Below are positions 9,191 to 17,566 of a DNA stretch of 40,306 nucleotides, piece after piece (the stretch's first letter is position 1; the number at the start of each line of letters is the position of its first letter). Position numbers and translations under genes: made by a program. The notes beneath the pieces were generated by a model. The model made no database searches, was not told where the DNA came from, and worked only from the letters and a program-made list of their open reading frames with translations. Source of the DNA: Lysobacterales bacterium (GTDB lineage Bacteria > Pseudomonadota > Gammaproteobacteria > Xanthomonadales > SZUA-36); contig JANQPM010000008.1 of the NCBI GenBank assembly GCA_028289465.1, forward strand, positions 1-40,306, read 5' to 3'.

Positions 9191-11301
9191 CGGGCGCTGA
9201 GCTTCAGCAGCCGAGCGTGCAGGTGCTTCAAGGTTTTACCGCCTTTCTTGTCCAGATAGACGTAGGATCCGTCGGGGTTCAGCGACCAGGCCGGCACATT
9301 GCCGCTGAGCGCCATCGCCAGCGTTTCGCGGTAAACGCGGTCGGCCAGCGTTTTTTTCAGAATCGGGAATGTGGTTTCCACGCGCTGAAACAGATTTCGC
9401 TCCATCCAATCGGCGCTGGAGCAATACAGCTCCGATGCACCGTCATTCAGAAAATAAAAGACGCGGGCATGCTCCAGAAACCGGCCGAGTATGGAAATCA
9501 CCTGAATATTTTCCGATACGCCCTTGATACCGGGCCGCAGGCAGCAAATGCCGCGAATGACCAGCTTCACTTCCACGCCGGCCTGCGATGCCTTGTACAG
9601 TGCCTTGATAGTTTTCGGTTCGGTCAGTGAATTCAGCTTGGCCATGATGACCGCCTTCTTGCCGGCCCTGGCATGCTCCACTTCGCGCTTGATTTTCCGC
9701 AATAGCTGCTTGTGCAGGGTAAACGGCGAGATCAGCAACTGGTCCAGTTCCACTGGCTTGCCCAAGCCGGAGAGTTGCTGGAAAACCTTATGCACGTCCT
9801 CGCCGAACTGCGCTCTCGAGGTCATCAGGCCGATATCGGTATAGGCCTTCGCGGTCGACGGGTGATAATTGCCGGTACCGAGATGCACATAGCGTCGAAT
9901 GCCATTGCGTTCGCGCCGGACGATCAGCAGCATCTTGGCATGCGTTTTGTGTCCGACCACGCCGTAGACCACCTGCACCCCGGCTTCCTGTAGGCGGGTT
10001 GCCAGGCCGATATTGGCTTCCTCGTCGAAACGGGCCCGCAGTTCGACGACCACTGTGACGTCTTTGCCGGCACGGGCCGCCTCGATCAGCAGGTTTACCA
10101 GCACCGAGTCGGCACCGGTTCGGTACAGGGTTTGTTTGATGGCCAGCACCGCCGGATCTCGCGCCGCCTGCTTCATCAGCTCGACGACAGTCGAAAAATT
10201 GTCATACGGGTGGTGCAGCAGAATATCCTTGCGGTGTATGGTTTCGAACAGGCTGGCATCGCCGATGGCCTGCTGATAAACCCGTGACTGGAACGGCGGA
10301 TACTTCAGATCCATGCGGTCGGCTGCGTCGTGTACCGACATCAGCCGGTTCAGGTTTACCGGACCGTCACAGCGATAAATGTCCGCTTCGGTCAGGCCGA
10401 ATTTACTGGCCAGGTATTTCTCAATGCTTTCCGAGCAGCCCTGGCTGATTTCCAGCCGCACCGCCTCGGCAAAACCGCGTTCCAGCAATTCGCCCTGCAG
10501 CGCGCGAGCCAGGTCTTCGACTTCCTCTTCATCGACAAACAATTCCGAGTTCCGTGTGACGCGAAACTGGTGGCTGGCGATCACGCTCAGGCCTGGAAAC
10601 AGCTCATCCATGAAGGCTTCCAGAATCCAGGACAGCAGCACAAAGGTATTTGCCGCCGCATAAGAACGCGGAATCTGAATCACCCTCGGCAGTGAGCGCG
10701 GCGCTCTGACCAGCGCCATATGGCTGTCACGGCCGAACGCGTCGGTACCTTCCAGCTCGACCGCGAAATTCAGGCTTTTGTTAAAGATTCTGGGAAACGG
10801 ATGGACCGGGTCCAGCCCCAGCGGGGACAGCACCGGCATCAGCTCGCGCTTGAAATACTGGTGAAGCCAGCGGTTCTGACGCACATTCCAGCTTTCCGGC
10901 ATCAAAAAACGGATGCCCTGGTCGGCCAGCGCCGGAATCAAAACCTGGTTGAATATCCGGTACTGATCGTCGACCAGCCGCAGACATTCGGAGCGAACCG
11001 CATGCAGGGTCTGTCTCGGCGTCATGCCGTCCGGGCTGGTGGTTCCTGCACCGTGCATCAGCATCTGCCGGACAGCCGCGACCCGGACCTCGAAAAACTC
11101 GTCCAGATTGGAGCACGAAATACACAGAAAACGCAGCCTTTCCAGCAGCGGAATCTGCTCATCCTGTGCCTGGGCCAGCACGCGTTTGTTGAATTCCAGC
11201 AGGCTCAATTCGCGGTTGATATACAGCGCGTGACTGCTGAGGCTCGTGCTTGCCGGAACGGAGACGGTGTTCGATGATTCAGATGTTACTACCGCACTCA
11301 T
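9187..11301 (-). CDS. ppk: Polyphosphate kinase 1
   Basis: 704 residues from the ATG at 11301; E. coli PPK1 has 688. The frame also opens at a TTG at 11373, but that would overlap the upstream gene by 68 bp, so the ATG, four bases after the previous stop, is preferred although its ribosome site is weak. Visible features are the N-terminal domain (YINRELSLLEFNKRVLAQA), the head domain, and two phospholipase D-like domains. These carry the KTHAKMLLI region with the His expected to be autophosphorylated and the YVHLGTGNYHPSTAKAYTD stretch. PPK1 reversibly polymerises ATP gamma-phosphate into polyphosphate. It lies in the phoB-phoR-pstS-like-ppk-ppx cluster. Confidence 0.96.
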   Translation of the reverse strand: MSAVVTSESSNTVSVPASTSLSSHALYINRELSLLEFNKRVLAQAQDEQIPLLERLRFLCISCSNLDEFFEVRVAAVRQMLMHGAGTTSPDGMTPRQTLHAVRSECLRLVDDQYRIFNQVLIPALADQGIRFLMPESWNVRQNRWLHQYFKRELMPVLSPLGLDPVHPFPRIFNKSLNFAVELEGTDAFGRDSHMALVRAPRSLPRVIQIPRSYAAANTFVLLSWILEAFMDELFPGLSVIASHQFRVTRNSELFVDEEEVEDLARALQGELLERGFAEAVRLEISQGCSESIEKYLASKFGLTEADIYRCDGPVNLNRLMSVHDAADRMDLKYPPFQSRVYQQAIGDASLFETIHRKDILLHHPYDNFSTVVELMKQAARDPAVLAIKQTLYRTGADSVLVNLLIEAARAGKDVTVVVELRARFDEEANIGLATRLQEAGVQVVYGVVGHKTHAKMLLIVRRERNGIRRYVHLGTGNYHPSTAKAYTDIGLMTSRAQFGEDVHKVFQQLSGLGKPVELDQLLISPFTLHKQLLRKIKREVEHARAGKKAVIMAKLNSLTEPKTIKALYKASQAGVEVKLVIRGICCLRPGIKGVSENIQVISILGRFLEHARVFYFLNDGASELYCSSADWMERNLFQRVETTFPILKKTLADRVYRETLAMALSGNVPAWSLNPDGSYVYLDKKGGKTLKHLHARLLKLSAR

Positions 11302-11305
11302 AGGT

Positions 11306-12307
11306 TTATCGGCTGTTTGAAAGGGCTGGTTCAGGCTCCAGCCGGGCCAGGGTCTCCCGTTGTTGTAACACAATCGATTCGGGAAGTGGAGTATAACCTG
11401 CCCGTGTCACCGAGCCCTGTCCGTCGGACGACAAGATCATCTCGAGAAAGGCCCGAATAGCCGGTGGCAGGGGTTTGTCCGCGCTTTGATTCAGGTACAG
11501 AAACAGCGGCCGGCTCAGCGGGTAGACTCCGCTTTGAATATTCGGCTGGCTGGCCGCGACCGGTTCGCCGGCGTCCGAACTGATCGGCAGCAACTTGATG
11601 TAGGGGTTGTTGTAACTGACCGCCGAATAGCCGATATGGCCGATGCCGGCGGCTACTGCTCTGAGCACACCGGCCGAACCCGGGATTTCGTTGACGCCGG
11701 TACGATAGAGATCACCGCACAGTATCTGCCGGCCAAACACCGCATAGGTGCCGGAAGCCGCATCGCGTCCATAGGCGCTGATCTTCAGGTCCTGCCACGC
11801 CTGTTCAAGGTCGAGTTCATGCCAGTAGTCCAGCGCGTCGGTGTCCGGGCAGTCCTGCGTTCGGCTGAAAATGCCCCGTAGCTGGTGCATGCTGATGGAC
11901 CGAAGCGGATTGGAACGATGAACATAGATGCCGATCGCGTCCATGGCCACGGTCAGTTCGACCGGGGGGTAGTCGTACCGGTCCCGGAACCGGCTGACTT
12001 CCGCGGTTGTCATTCGGCGGCTCATCGCACCGAGGTCCGCCGTGCCCTGCAACAGGGCCGGCGGCGCCGCGGCCGAACCGTAGGCCTCGATTTCGACAAC
12101 CGCATCGGGGTGGAAGCGGCGGAACTGCTTGTCCCAGCTAAACAGCAGGTTGGCCAGGGTCTCGGACCCGACGATATGCAATGTGCCGCCGACCTCGGTG
12201 TTCGGGACATACCGCGGCATGCCGTCTTGTGCACTGGCCAGATGCAGCGGCAGGACAAGCAGCAGCAAAGCAAGCCTCAAAGCAACCGTAACGGGCCGGT
12301 GGTACAT
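11306..12307 (-). CDS. PstS-like periplasmic phosphate-binding protein, without PstCAB
   Basis: 333 residues with a signal peptide (hydrophobic run LALLLLVLPLHLASA) and a PBP-like phosphate-binding fold. Visible ligand-loop motifs are IVGSETLANLLF near the mature N-terminus, YGSAAAPPALLQGTADLGAMSR, and GRDAASGTYAVF, which contains the SGT phosphate loop of PstS. It belongs to the PstS/SphX group; whether it feeds an ABC transporter is unknown because pstC, pstA, pstB and phoU are not adjacent. It lies between phoR (gap 31 bp) and ppk (4 bp), so it is probably cotranscribed from the phoB promoter. It could supply phosphate to a transporter encoded elsewhere or act as a sensor subunit for PhoR (inference). 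Confidence 0.88.
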   Translation of the reverse strand: MYHRPVTVALRLALLLLVLPLHLASAQDGMPRYVPNTEVGGTLHIVGSETLANLLFSWDKQFRRFHPDAVVEIEAYGSAAAPPALLQGTADLGAMSRRMTTAEVSRFRDRYDYPPVELTVAMDAIGIYVHRSNPLRSISMHQLRGIFSRTQDCPDTDALDYWHELDLEQAWQDLKISAYGRDAASGTYAVFGRQILCGDLYRTGVNEIPGSAGVLRAVAAGIGHIGYSAVSYNNPYIKLLPISSDAGEPVAASQPNIQSGVYPLSRPLFLYLNQSADKPLPPAIRAFLEMILSSDGQGSVTRAGYTPLPESIVLQQRETLARLEPEPALSNSR

Positions 12308-12338
12308 CAGTTGCGGTCAGGCTGCCGCCGGAAAGCGT

Positions 12339-13658
12339 TCATATGGCCTCGCGCATATCCGCTATCGGCTGCGCTCCGCGCGATTTCGGAAAACGGCAGC
12401 GGAAGGTGCTGCCGACACCAACAGCGCTTTCCACTTCGAGTTTACCCTGATGGCCGTTCAGCACATGTTTGACAATCGCCAGCCCGAGGCCGGTGCCGCC
12501 GGTCGAGCGTGCGCGGTCGCCCTTAACCCGGTAGAAACGCTCGGTCAGGCGCGGGATATGCTCGGCCGGTATGCCGACGCCGGTGTCCTGTACCTCGAAA
12601 TACAAGCTGTCCTGATCCTCGGCCCAGCGAATCCAGAGCGTGCCGTCATCGGCCGTATAGCGCATACCGTTGGAAATCAGGTTGGAAAACGCGGATTTGA
12701 TATCCGAGACCGAACCCTTCAGATTGGCATCGGACAGGATTTCGAAATGAATCTCCCGTGCACCGCGATTCAGCGTTTCGGCCTGCTCTTTGAGCTGCAT
12801 CAGCAGTGCCGGGATGTCGATGATTTCGTCCTCGTCGCCGCTTTCGATGTCCTGCAGGCGGGACAATTCCAGCAGGTCGTCGATCAACTGCCGCATCTGC
12901 TGCCCTTGTTCGGCCATCTTGTCGATCGCGCTTTTGATACGTTCCGGGCAGTCCATCGCGATGGTTTCCAGATAGCCCATCAATACGGTCAGCGGCGTTC
13001 TCAGCTCATGGGAAACGTTGGCGACAAAATCGCGCCGAATCTGTTCGGCGCGTTTCAACTCGGTAATGTCGCGGAAGATCAGCAGACGCTGATTTTTTCG
13101 ATAACCGGTGCAACTGGCGGAAAGCGTCTTTTCGGGCTTGCTCGGCGCCGGAAACTCGAAAGGCATCTCCACGTCGCCAATGACTTCGAGCCAGCGGCTG
13201 AAACCGGGATCACGGATCAGATTGCTGATCGGCTGGCCCTCGTCGCTGGCTTCGCGCAGGCCGAGGTTGCTGCCTGCCGCATCGTTGAACCAGACGATGG
13301 TATTCTTTTTGTCCAGCAGCACCGCGGCGACCGGGAATGCCGAAGTGGCGCGCTTGAATTCGCGGATAGTGGCTTTCAGTTCACGCTTCTGGCGTTTGTT
13401 CTGCTGGTGCAGTTTGTCCAGCCGGTGGTAGATATCGGCCCAGATGCCGATGGACTTGGGCGCTTTGGAGCGCGGTGATGCCATCCATACCGCCAGGCGG
13501 TACAGATTCCACAGATTCCAGCCAAGGAGCACGGACAAAGCGCCGAGCAGAATGATCATCCAATGGCCGCTGAGCCAGGCGACCAGGCCGATCGCGCCCA
13601 GCATCAATGCGTAGTTGATGATATGGCGGTTAAATCGTCTGTCCGTCGAATCGGCCAT
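12339..13658 (-). CDS. phoR: Phosphate-regulon sensor histidine kinase PhoR
   Basis: 439 residues; E. coli PhoR is 431. Two closely spaced N-terminal transmembrane segments (about 13-56) have almost no periplasmic loop, typical of PhoR. A linker and PAS domain follow (about 95-200; AVLLDKKNTIVWFNDAAG). The H-box ANVSHELRTPLTVLMGYLE carries H217. The HATPase domain has N box FSNLISNGMRYT, G1 DTGVGIP and G2 GGTGLGLAIVKHVL. PhoR phosphorylates PhoB when phosphate is scarce. It lies 19 bp downstream of phoB. Confidence 0.96.
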   Translation of the reverse strand: MADSTDRRFNRHIINYALMLGAIGLVAWLSGHWMIILLGALSVLLGWNLWNLYRLAVWMASPRSKAPKSIGIWADIYHRLDKLHQQNKRQKRELKATIREFKRATSAFPVAAVLLDKKNTIVWFNDAAGSNLGLREASDEGQPISNLIRDPGFSRWLEVIGDVEMPFEFPAPSKPEKTLSASCTGYRKNQRLLIFRDITELKRAEQIRRDFVANVSHELRTPLTVLMGYLETIAMDCPERIKSAIDKMAEQGQQMRQLIDDLLELSRLQDIESGDEDEIIDIPALLMQLKEQAETLNRGAREIHFEILSDANLKGSVSDIKSAFSNLISNGMRYTADDGTLWIRWAEDQDSLYFEVQDTGVGIPAEHIPRLTERFYRVKGDRARSTGGTGLGLAIVKHVLNGHQGKLEVESAVGVGSTFRCRFPKSRGAQPIADMREAI

Positions 13659-13677
13659 CTGCAGTCAGGTCGGTGAT

Positions 13678-14397
13678 TTACGCGTTAACCGCGGTTTGTG
13701 CCTTGCTGAATCGGTAGCCGTGCCCGCGTACCGTCTGCAGCAGCGCATCGTAACCGAAAGGCTGCAACGCTTTTCGCAGGCGGCGTATGTGTACGTCCAC
13801 GGTTCGCTCTTCAATATACACGCTTTGACCCCAGACGTGGTCGAGCAATTGATTGCGGCTGTATGCGCGGCCCGGGTTGCTCATAAAAAAGTGCAGCAGG
13901 CGGTATTCGGTCGGGCCGAGGTGAATGTTCTGATCGCCCGAAAACGCCTGCCGGCTCAGGGTATCCAGCTTGAGTTCTCCGGCATGGATGACCCCGTCTT
14001 CGTCGGCACTGCTGCTGCGCCGTAAAATGGCATTGATTCTGGCGACCAGCTCTCTCGGCGAAAACGGTTTGACGATATAGTCGTCGGTTCCGGCATCGAG
14101 GCCGGCAACTTTGTCGTCTTCCTCGGTTTTGGCTGTCAGCATGATGATCGGAAGATCGGCGGTCTGCGGATCCCGGCGCAGGCGGCGGGTGAAGTCGTAG
14201 CCGCTGATTTCCGGCATCATCCAGTCCAGCAGAATGATATCGGGACGGCTTTCGGTGATCGCGACTAACGCAGCCCTGGCGCTGGCGACGGGCGTCACTT
14301 TGAACTTCGCCCGCTGCAGCGCAAACAGCAGCATATCCCGGATCGCCGGTTCGTCATCAACAACTAATACGTGCGGTTGCATCGTTTTCGGTGCCAT
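13678..14397 (-). CDS. phoB: Phosphate-regulon response regulator PhoB
   Basis: 239 residues. The receiver domain has the acidic pair D14-D15, phospho-acceptor D58 in IILLDWMMPEISG, and Lys in YIVKPFSPREL. The winged-helix DNA-binding domain at 135-235 has SVYIEERTVDVHIRRLRKAL, close to the PhoB recognition helix. A second possible start is Met6 (14382). PhoB-phosphate binds Pho boxes and activates phosphate-acquisition genes. Two Pho boxes and a TATAAT element lie directly upstream, so it should autoregulate. It heads the minus-strand run phoB-phoR-pstS-like-ppk-ppx-epmA. Confidence 0.96.
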   Translation of the reverse strand: MAPKTMQPHVLVVDDEPAIRDMLLFALQRAKFKVTPVASARAALVAITESRPDIILLDWMMPEISGYDFTRRLRRDPQTADLPIIMLTAKTEEDDKVAGLDAGTDDYIVKPFSPRELVARINAILRRSSSADEDGVIHAGELKLDTLSRQAFSGDQNIHLGPTEYRLLHFFMSNPGRAYSRNQLLDHVWGQSVYIEERTVDVHIRRLRKALQPFGYDALLQTVRGHGYRFSKAQTAVNA

Positions 14398-14422
14398 ATT
14401 CGCAGCAGGTACTCAACCGCTC

Positions 14423-14428
14423 ATTATA
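14423..14428 (-). promoter_or_regulatory. phoB: -10 element of the phoB promoter
   Basis: Reads TATAAT on the minus strand, a perfect sigma-70 -10 hexamer. It starts nine bases downstream of the proximal Pho box, the spacing seen in PhoB-activated promoters where the Pho box replaces the -35 element. Predicted transcription start is near 14416, leaving a leader of about 20 nt before the phoB ATG. Confidence 0.75.
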
Positions 14429-14437
14429 CGGCTTAAT

Positions 14438-14455
14438 ATGACAAATTAGTGACTA
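14438..14455 (-). promoter_or_regulatory. Proximal Pho box upstream of phoB
   Basis: Minus strand TAGTCACTAATTTGTCAT: two TGTCA-like 7-mers (TAGTCAC, TTGTCAT) separated by four AT-rich bases, giving the 11-bp period that PhoB dimers bind. It is weaker than the distal box but ideally placed just upstream of the -10 element. Confidence 0.75.
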
Positions 14456-14479
14456 TACTAAAGAAATCATAAGCTTATA

Positions 14480-14497
14480 TGACACTTTTATGACAGC
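14480..14497 (-). promoter_or_regulatory. Distal Pho box upstream of phoB (near-consensus)
   Basis: Minus strand CTGTCATAAAAGTGTCAT: two 7-mers, CTGTCAT and GTGTCAT, separated by AAAA. It matches the E. coli Pho box consensus almost perfectly. It begins four bases beyond the stop codon of the upstream BepA-like gene and is 42 bp (about four helical turns) from the proximal box, so both can be occupied on one DNA face. Confidence 0.85.
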
Positions 14498-14500
14498 GGC

Positions 14501-16051
14501 CTAGCCGGCAAATTCGGGCCGGCCGGTCTCGGCAAGCTGGATTTCCAGCTCGGACAGGCGCGCGGTGATGCGGGCCCGCTGATAGTAGTCGAGATCGGGC
14601 CGTTTGGTCAGGTCGCGAAGCTGTAATACCGCCTGATGCAGCCTGCCACGCAGATAGTGGGCTTCGGCAATGGCTTCACCGGCGCGTACTTCATCTTCGG
14701 CCAGCGTGGAAGCCTGCGCATACAGATCGAACAGCGCCGGATCGTCGTTGTGTTCCAGCAGCTCGTCACGCAGTATTTCCAGCGCAAATTCGGCAGATTC
14801 ATCACTGCCGTCTCTAAGCAGGCTGCGCACCAGGTGAATGGCGATCACATGGTTGCCGCGAAACCGGGCGTACAAGTCGGTCAGGCGGGCGATGGCCGCC
14901 GCATAGTCGCGCAGCTCGGTATCGAGCTCGGCTTTCTGTATCTGATAGGCCAACTGGTCCGGGTGATCGCGCAGTAGCCGATCAATCAGTGCCGCTGATT
15001 TCTGATACTGGCCCAGGCGCTGGTAGGCGATGCTCAGGCCGTATTGATTGGCCTGCTGGCTGATCGGCGTGAATTCGGCGACTTCGAGCTGGTGATTGAA
15101 GTAGCGCACCGACTGTTCGGGATATTGCGCTTCCATGGCCCGCAGCCGGGCCTGCATCAGATAGAAATCGACGTTCTCCCGGTGGCGGCTCTTCGGCAGC
15201 AGCGCGGCCCGGTTCTTGGCTTCTGCGATACGGGTGGTAGTCACCGGGTGGGTACGCAGGAATTCCGGCGGGCCCTCGCCATTGGCGCGGGTCAGCCGTC
15301 CCAGTTTGCCGAAGAAGGCTGCCATGCCGTCGGGATCGTAGCCGGCTTTGGACAGGGTCATGATTCCGATGCGGTCGGCTTCGTGTTCATTTTGCCGCGT
15401 GAAATTGATCTGACTTTGGGCGGCGATGGCCTGACCGCCGAGCAGCGCTCCCTGAATCGCGTCGCCGCTGCCGCCGGCGGCCAGTATCAGCCCGAGCATG
15501 GCCAGCATGGTCGGGATCGTGACCTTGCGCGCATTTTCCACCGCGCGGGCCAAATGCAACTGGGTCACGTGGGATACCTCGTGGGCCAGCACGCCGGCCA
15601 CTTCGCTTTCGGTGCTCGCGGCCAGGATGAGGCCGGTATGCAGTGCGACTACGCCACCCGGTGCGGCGAACGCGTTGATGCTGGGCTCGTCGATGACCAC
15701 GAAGGTGAAATGCTTATCCGGCTTGTCGCTGTTCGCGACCAGCCGGTAGCCCATGTCGGCGAAGAAGGCCTGAATCTGAGGGTCGTCGATGAGCACATTG
15801 TATGCGCGCATCTGGCGGATCAACTGTTCGCCGTATTCTTTTTCAAATCGCGGACTGACGATCACCTGAGACGATTCGCCGATTTCCGGCAATTCGATAC
15901 GGTCGGTTTGTGCAACGCTGGTCAGGCTGGCCGCAGCCAGGGCGGCGCCGAGCAGCCAGCGCTTTGCCAATGCCCCGGTATTGATTGACTCGAGGTCATT
16001 TGCCCTGGTGTTGACTAACCTGGAATTTGCAGCTGATTTGACCGGTTTCAT
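14501..16051 (-). CDS. bepA: M48-family periplasmic metalloprotease with TPR repeats, BepA-like
   Basis: 516 residues. The peptidase domain has the zinc motif HEVSH at 157-161 with the third ligand in NEHEADRIG. The segment NAFAAPGGVVALHTGL is typical of M48. A helical C-terminal half (about 310-510) reads as TPR repeats. E. coli BepA (487 aa) helps assemble or degrade LptD and other outer-membrane proteins. The hydrophobic signal (RWLLGAALAAASLTSVAQ) begins only at residue 31, so the first 27 residues may be untranslated; a TTG at codon 28 is an alternative start. It lies upstream of phoB on the same strand; the Pho boxes fall between the two genes, suggesting separate control. The lptE gene sits elsewhere in the window. 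Confidence 0.88.
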   Translation of the reverse strand: MKPVKSAANSRLVNTRANDLESINTGALAKRWLLGAALAAASLTSVAQTDRIELPEIGESSQVIVSPRFEKEYGEQLIRQMRAYNVLIDDPQIQAFFADMGYRLVANSDKPDKHFTFVVIDEPSINAFAAPGGVVALHTGLILAASTESEVAGVLAHEVSHVTQLHLARAVENARKVTIPTMLAMLGLILAAGGSGDAIQGALLGGQAIAAQSQINFTRQNEHEADRIGIMTLSKAGYDPDGMAAFFGKLGRLTRANGEGPPEFLRTHPVTTTRIAEAKNRAALLPKSRHRENVDFYLMQARLRAMEAQYPEQSVRYFNHQLEVAEFTPISQQANQYGLSIAYQRLGQYQKSAALIDRLLRDHPDQLAYQIQKAELDTELRDYAAAIARLTDLYARFRGNHVIAIHLVRSLLRDGSDESAEFALEILRDELLEHNDDPALFDLYAQASTLAEDEVRAGEAIAEAHYLRGRLHQAVLQLRDLTKRPDLDYYQRARITARLSELEIQLAETGRPEFAG

Positions 16052-16145
16052 CGATTCGCTGGATTACCCGCCCCGGACTGGTTTACCCGGGCTTGTTTAA
16101 GCTGTTACTGTGACCACAATACGACGCACCAGTTCGGAGTCTAGC

Positions 16146-16508
16146 GTGAATATAGTGGTCATTGTCAACGATTCGCCCAACCGCAGTCAGGCAGCCGCTA
16201 CCGCATTGCGGTTCTGCCAGGCAGCCGTGCGTACCGGTCATCGCATCAGCCAGGTGTTTTTCTACGCCGACGGCGTCTACCAGTGCCTGCCGTCTGAGGC
16301 CGCGGACGAAGCTGACGGCGGTCTCTACCGGCACTGGATTGAATTCGGTAAAGACCAGCAGGTGCCGCTGGGGGCTTGCAGTGCCGCGGTCAAGCGCCGC
16401 CTGCCGGCCGGGGCCGGCCAGACCGAGATTCCGAGCATCGGCCTGGCCCGGTTTGCCGAGACCGCGCTCGCGGCCGACCGGTTGGTCAGTTTCGGGTCGC
16501 TTCAATGA
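16146..16508 (+). CDS. tusD: Sulfurtransferase complex subunit TusD (DsrE-like)
   Basis: 120 residues from a GTG start at 16146, chosen because GGAG (16136-16139) lies six bases upstream and the protein then begins MNIVVIVNDSP as in the family. The FFYADGVYQC stretch and Cys78 in VPLGACSAAVKRR are the expected TusD features; Cys78 is the persulfide-carrying residue at the same number as in E. coli. With TusB and TusC it forms the relay that passes sulfur from TusA to TusE for 2-thiouridine at tRNA position 34. It overlaps tusC by 4 bp. Confidence 0.92.
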   Translation: MNIVVIVNDSPNRSQAAATALRFCQAAVRTGHRISQVFFYADGVYQCLPSEAADEADGGLYRHWIEFGKDQQVPLGACSAAVKRRLPAGAGQTEIPSIGLARFAETALAADRLVSFGSLQ

Positions 16509-16888
16509 GCGCCGGGTCGCAGCGCGCCGCCGCGGCGCTCGGCATCGTGGTGCGGAGCGATCCGTATGGCGCCCGGAGCGGGCGGGAAAAAATAGACCTG
16601 CCGCTGATATTCGCGTCGCTGGATGTGCCGCTGATGGTGTTCTTCGTCGGTAACGGTCTGCTGCATATCAGCGCCGGCCAGGCACCGGAGAAAATCGCAT
16701 CGGCGGCCTATACCCGAGCCTGGGCCAGTCTGGCCGCGATCAGCGAACGGGTCGAATACTACGTGGATGCGGAGCGGTTGGAGCGCCTCGGCAGCGATCA
16801 GCAGGCCCTGCTGGTGCGAGCGCAGCCGCTAAGCCGAAGTGACATCGGAAGCAAGATGCGCCGGTGCGGAAGCCTGCTGCATGTCTGA
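16505..16888 (+). CDS. tusC: Sulfurtransferase complex subunit TusC (DsrF-like)
   Basis: 127 residues beginning MSAGSQRAAAALGIVVRSDPYGARSGREK, with ATGA overlap to tusD fixing the start. The SDPYGxxxGREKIDLPLIFASLDVP pattern and FFVGNGLLHISAGQAP match the DsrE/F fold of TusC. It is a structural subunit of the cytoplasmic TusBCD heterohexamer. Its end overlaps tusB by 8 bp, indicating translational coupling. Confidence 0.9.
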   Translation: MSAGSQRAAAALGIVVRSDPYGARSGREKIDLPLIFASLDVPLMVFFVGNGLLHISAGQAPEKIASAAYTRAWASLAAISERVEYYVDAERLERLGSDQQALLVRAQPLSRSDIGSKMRRCGSLLHV

Positions 16889-17195
16889 TCGCCGGCAATG
16901 CCTGCATCTGGTTTGCCGAGCCGAGCTGGCAAATGGGTCGGCAGACGGGCCGGGTTGGGCTGATTTCGCAGCCACCGGCGATGGCGTGCTGCTAATGATG
17001 CAGGGTACCGGTCTGCTGGCACAGGACGATTGGTGGACGCGGCCATCGGACGGCGTTCGGTGTTACGCGCTGAAGGCGGATTTGCAGGCCAGAGGCCTGG
17101 ACTCGCTGGCGGAATCGCGGCCAGTGTCGGTGGTGGACGATGACGGCTTTGTCCGCCTGATAACCGAGTATGCCGTGAACCAGACCTGGGCCTGA
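16881..17195 (+). CDS. tusB: Sulfurtransferase complex subunit TusB (DsrH-like)
   Basis: 104 residues from ATG 16881, close to the E. coli length (95). It has the LHLVCRAEL start, the GDGVLLMMQGTGLL segment typical of DsrH/TusB, the YALKADLQARGL stretch and a short C-terminal NQTWA. It is the third subunit of TusBCD. The family is poorly conserved, so the call relies partly on position between tusC and tusE. Confidence 0.87.
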   Translation: MSDRRQCLHLVCRAELANGSADGPGWADFAATGDGVLLMMQGTGLLAQDDWWTRPSDGVRCYALKADLQARGLDSLAESRPVSVVDDDGFVRLITEYAVNQTWA

Positions 17196-17198
17196 ACG

Positions 17199-17546
17199 AT
17201 GTCGGAAAATAGGCGTTGGATCACGGTGGACGAGCAGCGAATTCCGTTGGATGAAAACGGCTACCTGGAAGACCGTACGCGCTGGTCTCCGGCATTTGCG
17301 GAAACGATGGCCGGGATTGACGGTATTCGCCTGACCGAAGCGCATTGGCAGATTATTCGTTTTGTACAGGACTTTTATAATCGCTTCGATATCGCGCCGC
17401 CGATGCGCGCCCTGGTCAAGGCCGTGAAGCAGGAAATCGGTGAGCAACAGGGCAACAGCCGTTATCTTTACCGTTTGTTCCCGGACGGACCGGCCAGACA
17501 GGTCACGCTGTATGCCGGCCTGCCCAAACCCGTTAGCTGTATTTGA
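17199..17546 (+). CDS. tusE: Sulfur relay protein TusE (DsrC family)
   Basis: 115 residues, with the hallmark GNSRYLYRLFPDGPARQ and the C-terminal GLPKPVSCI whose penultimate Cys accepts persulfide. The second redox Cys of true DsrC, eleven residues upstream, is Thr here, so this is the tRNA-thiolation type TusE rather than a dissimilatory-sulfite DsrC. It passes sulfur from TusD to MnmA. It starts three bases after tusB; in E. coli tusE is unlinked, so the tusDCB-tusE order resembles the dsrEFHC arrangement of sulfur oxidisers. Confidence 0.94.
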   Translation: MSENRRWITVDEQRIPLDENGYLEDRTRWSPAFAETMAGIDGIRLTEAHWQIIRFVQDFYNRFDIAPPMRALVKAVKQEIGEQQGNSRYLYRLFPDGPARQVTLYAGLPKPVSCI

Positions 17547-17566
17547 GTCAGGAGGATCATCCCGAT

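Noticed and set aside
11302..11373. Longer ppk start at TTG 11373
   Set aside because: It would overlap the PstS-like gene by 68 bp; the ATG at 11301 sits four bases after that gene's stop and gives a normal PPK1 length.
16146..17546. Dissimilatory sulfur oxidation (dsr) locus
   Set aside because: Order resembles dsrEFHC, but there is no dsrAB and the DsrC-type second Cys is Thr, so tRNA thiolation (Tus) is the better reading.
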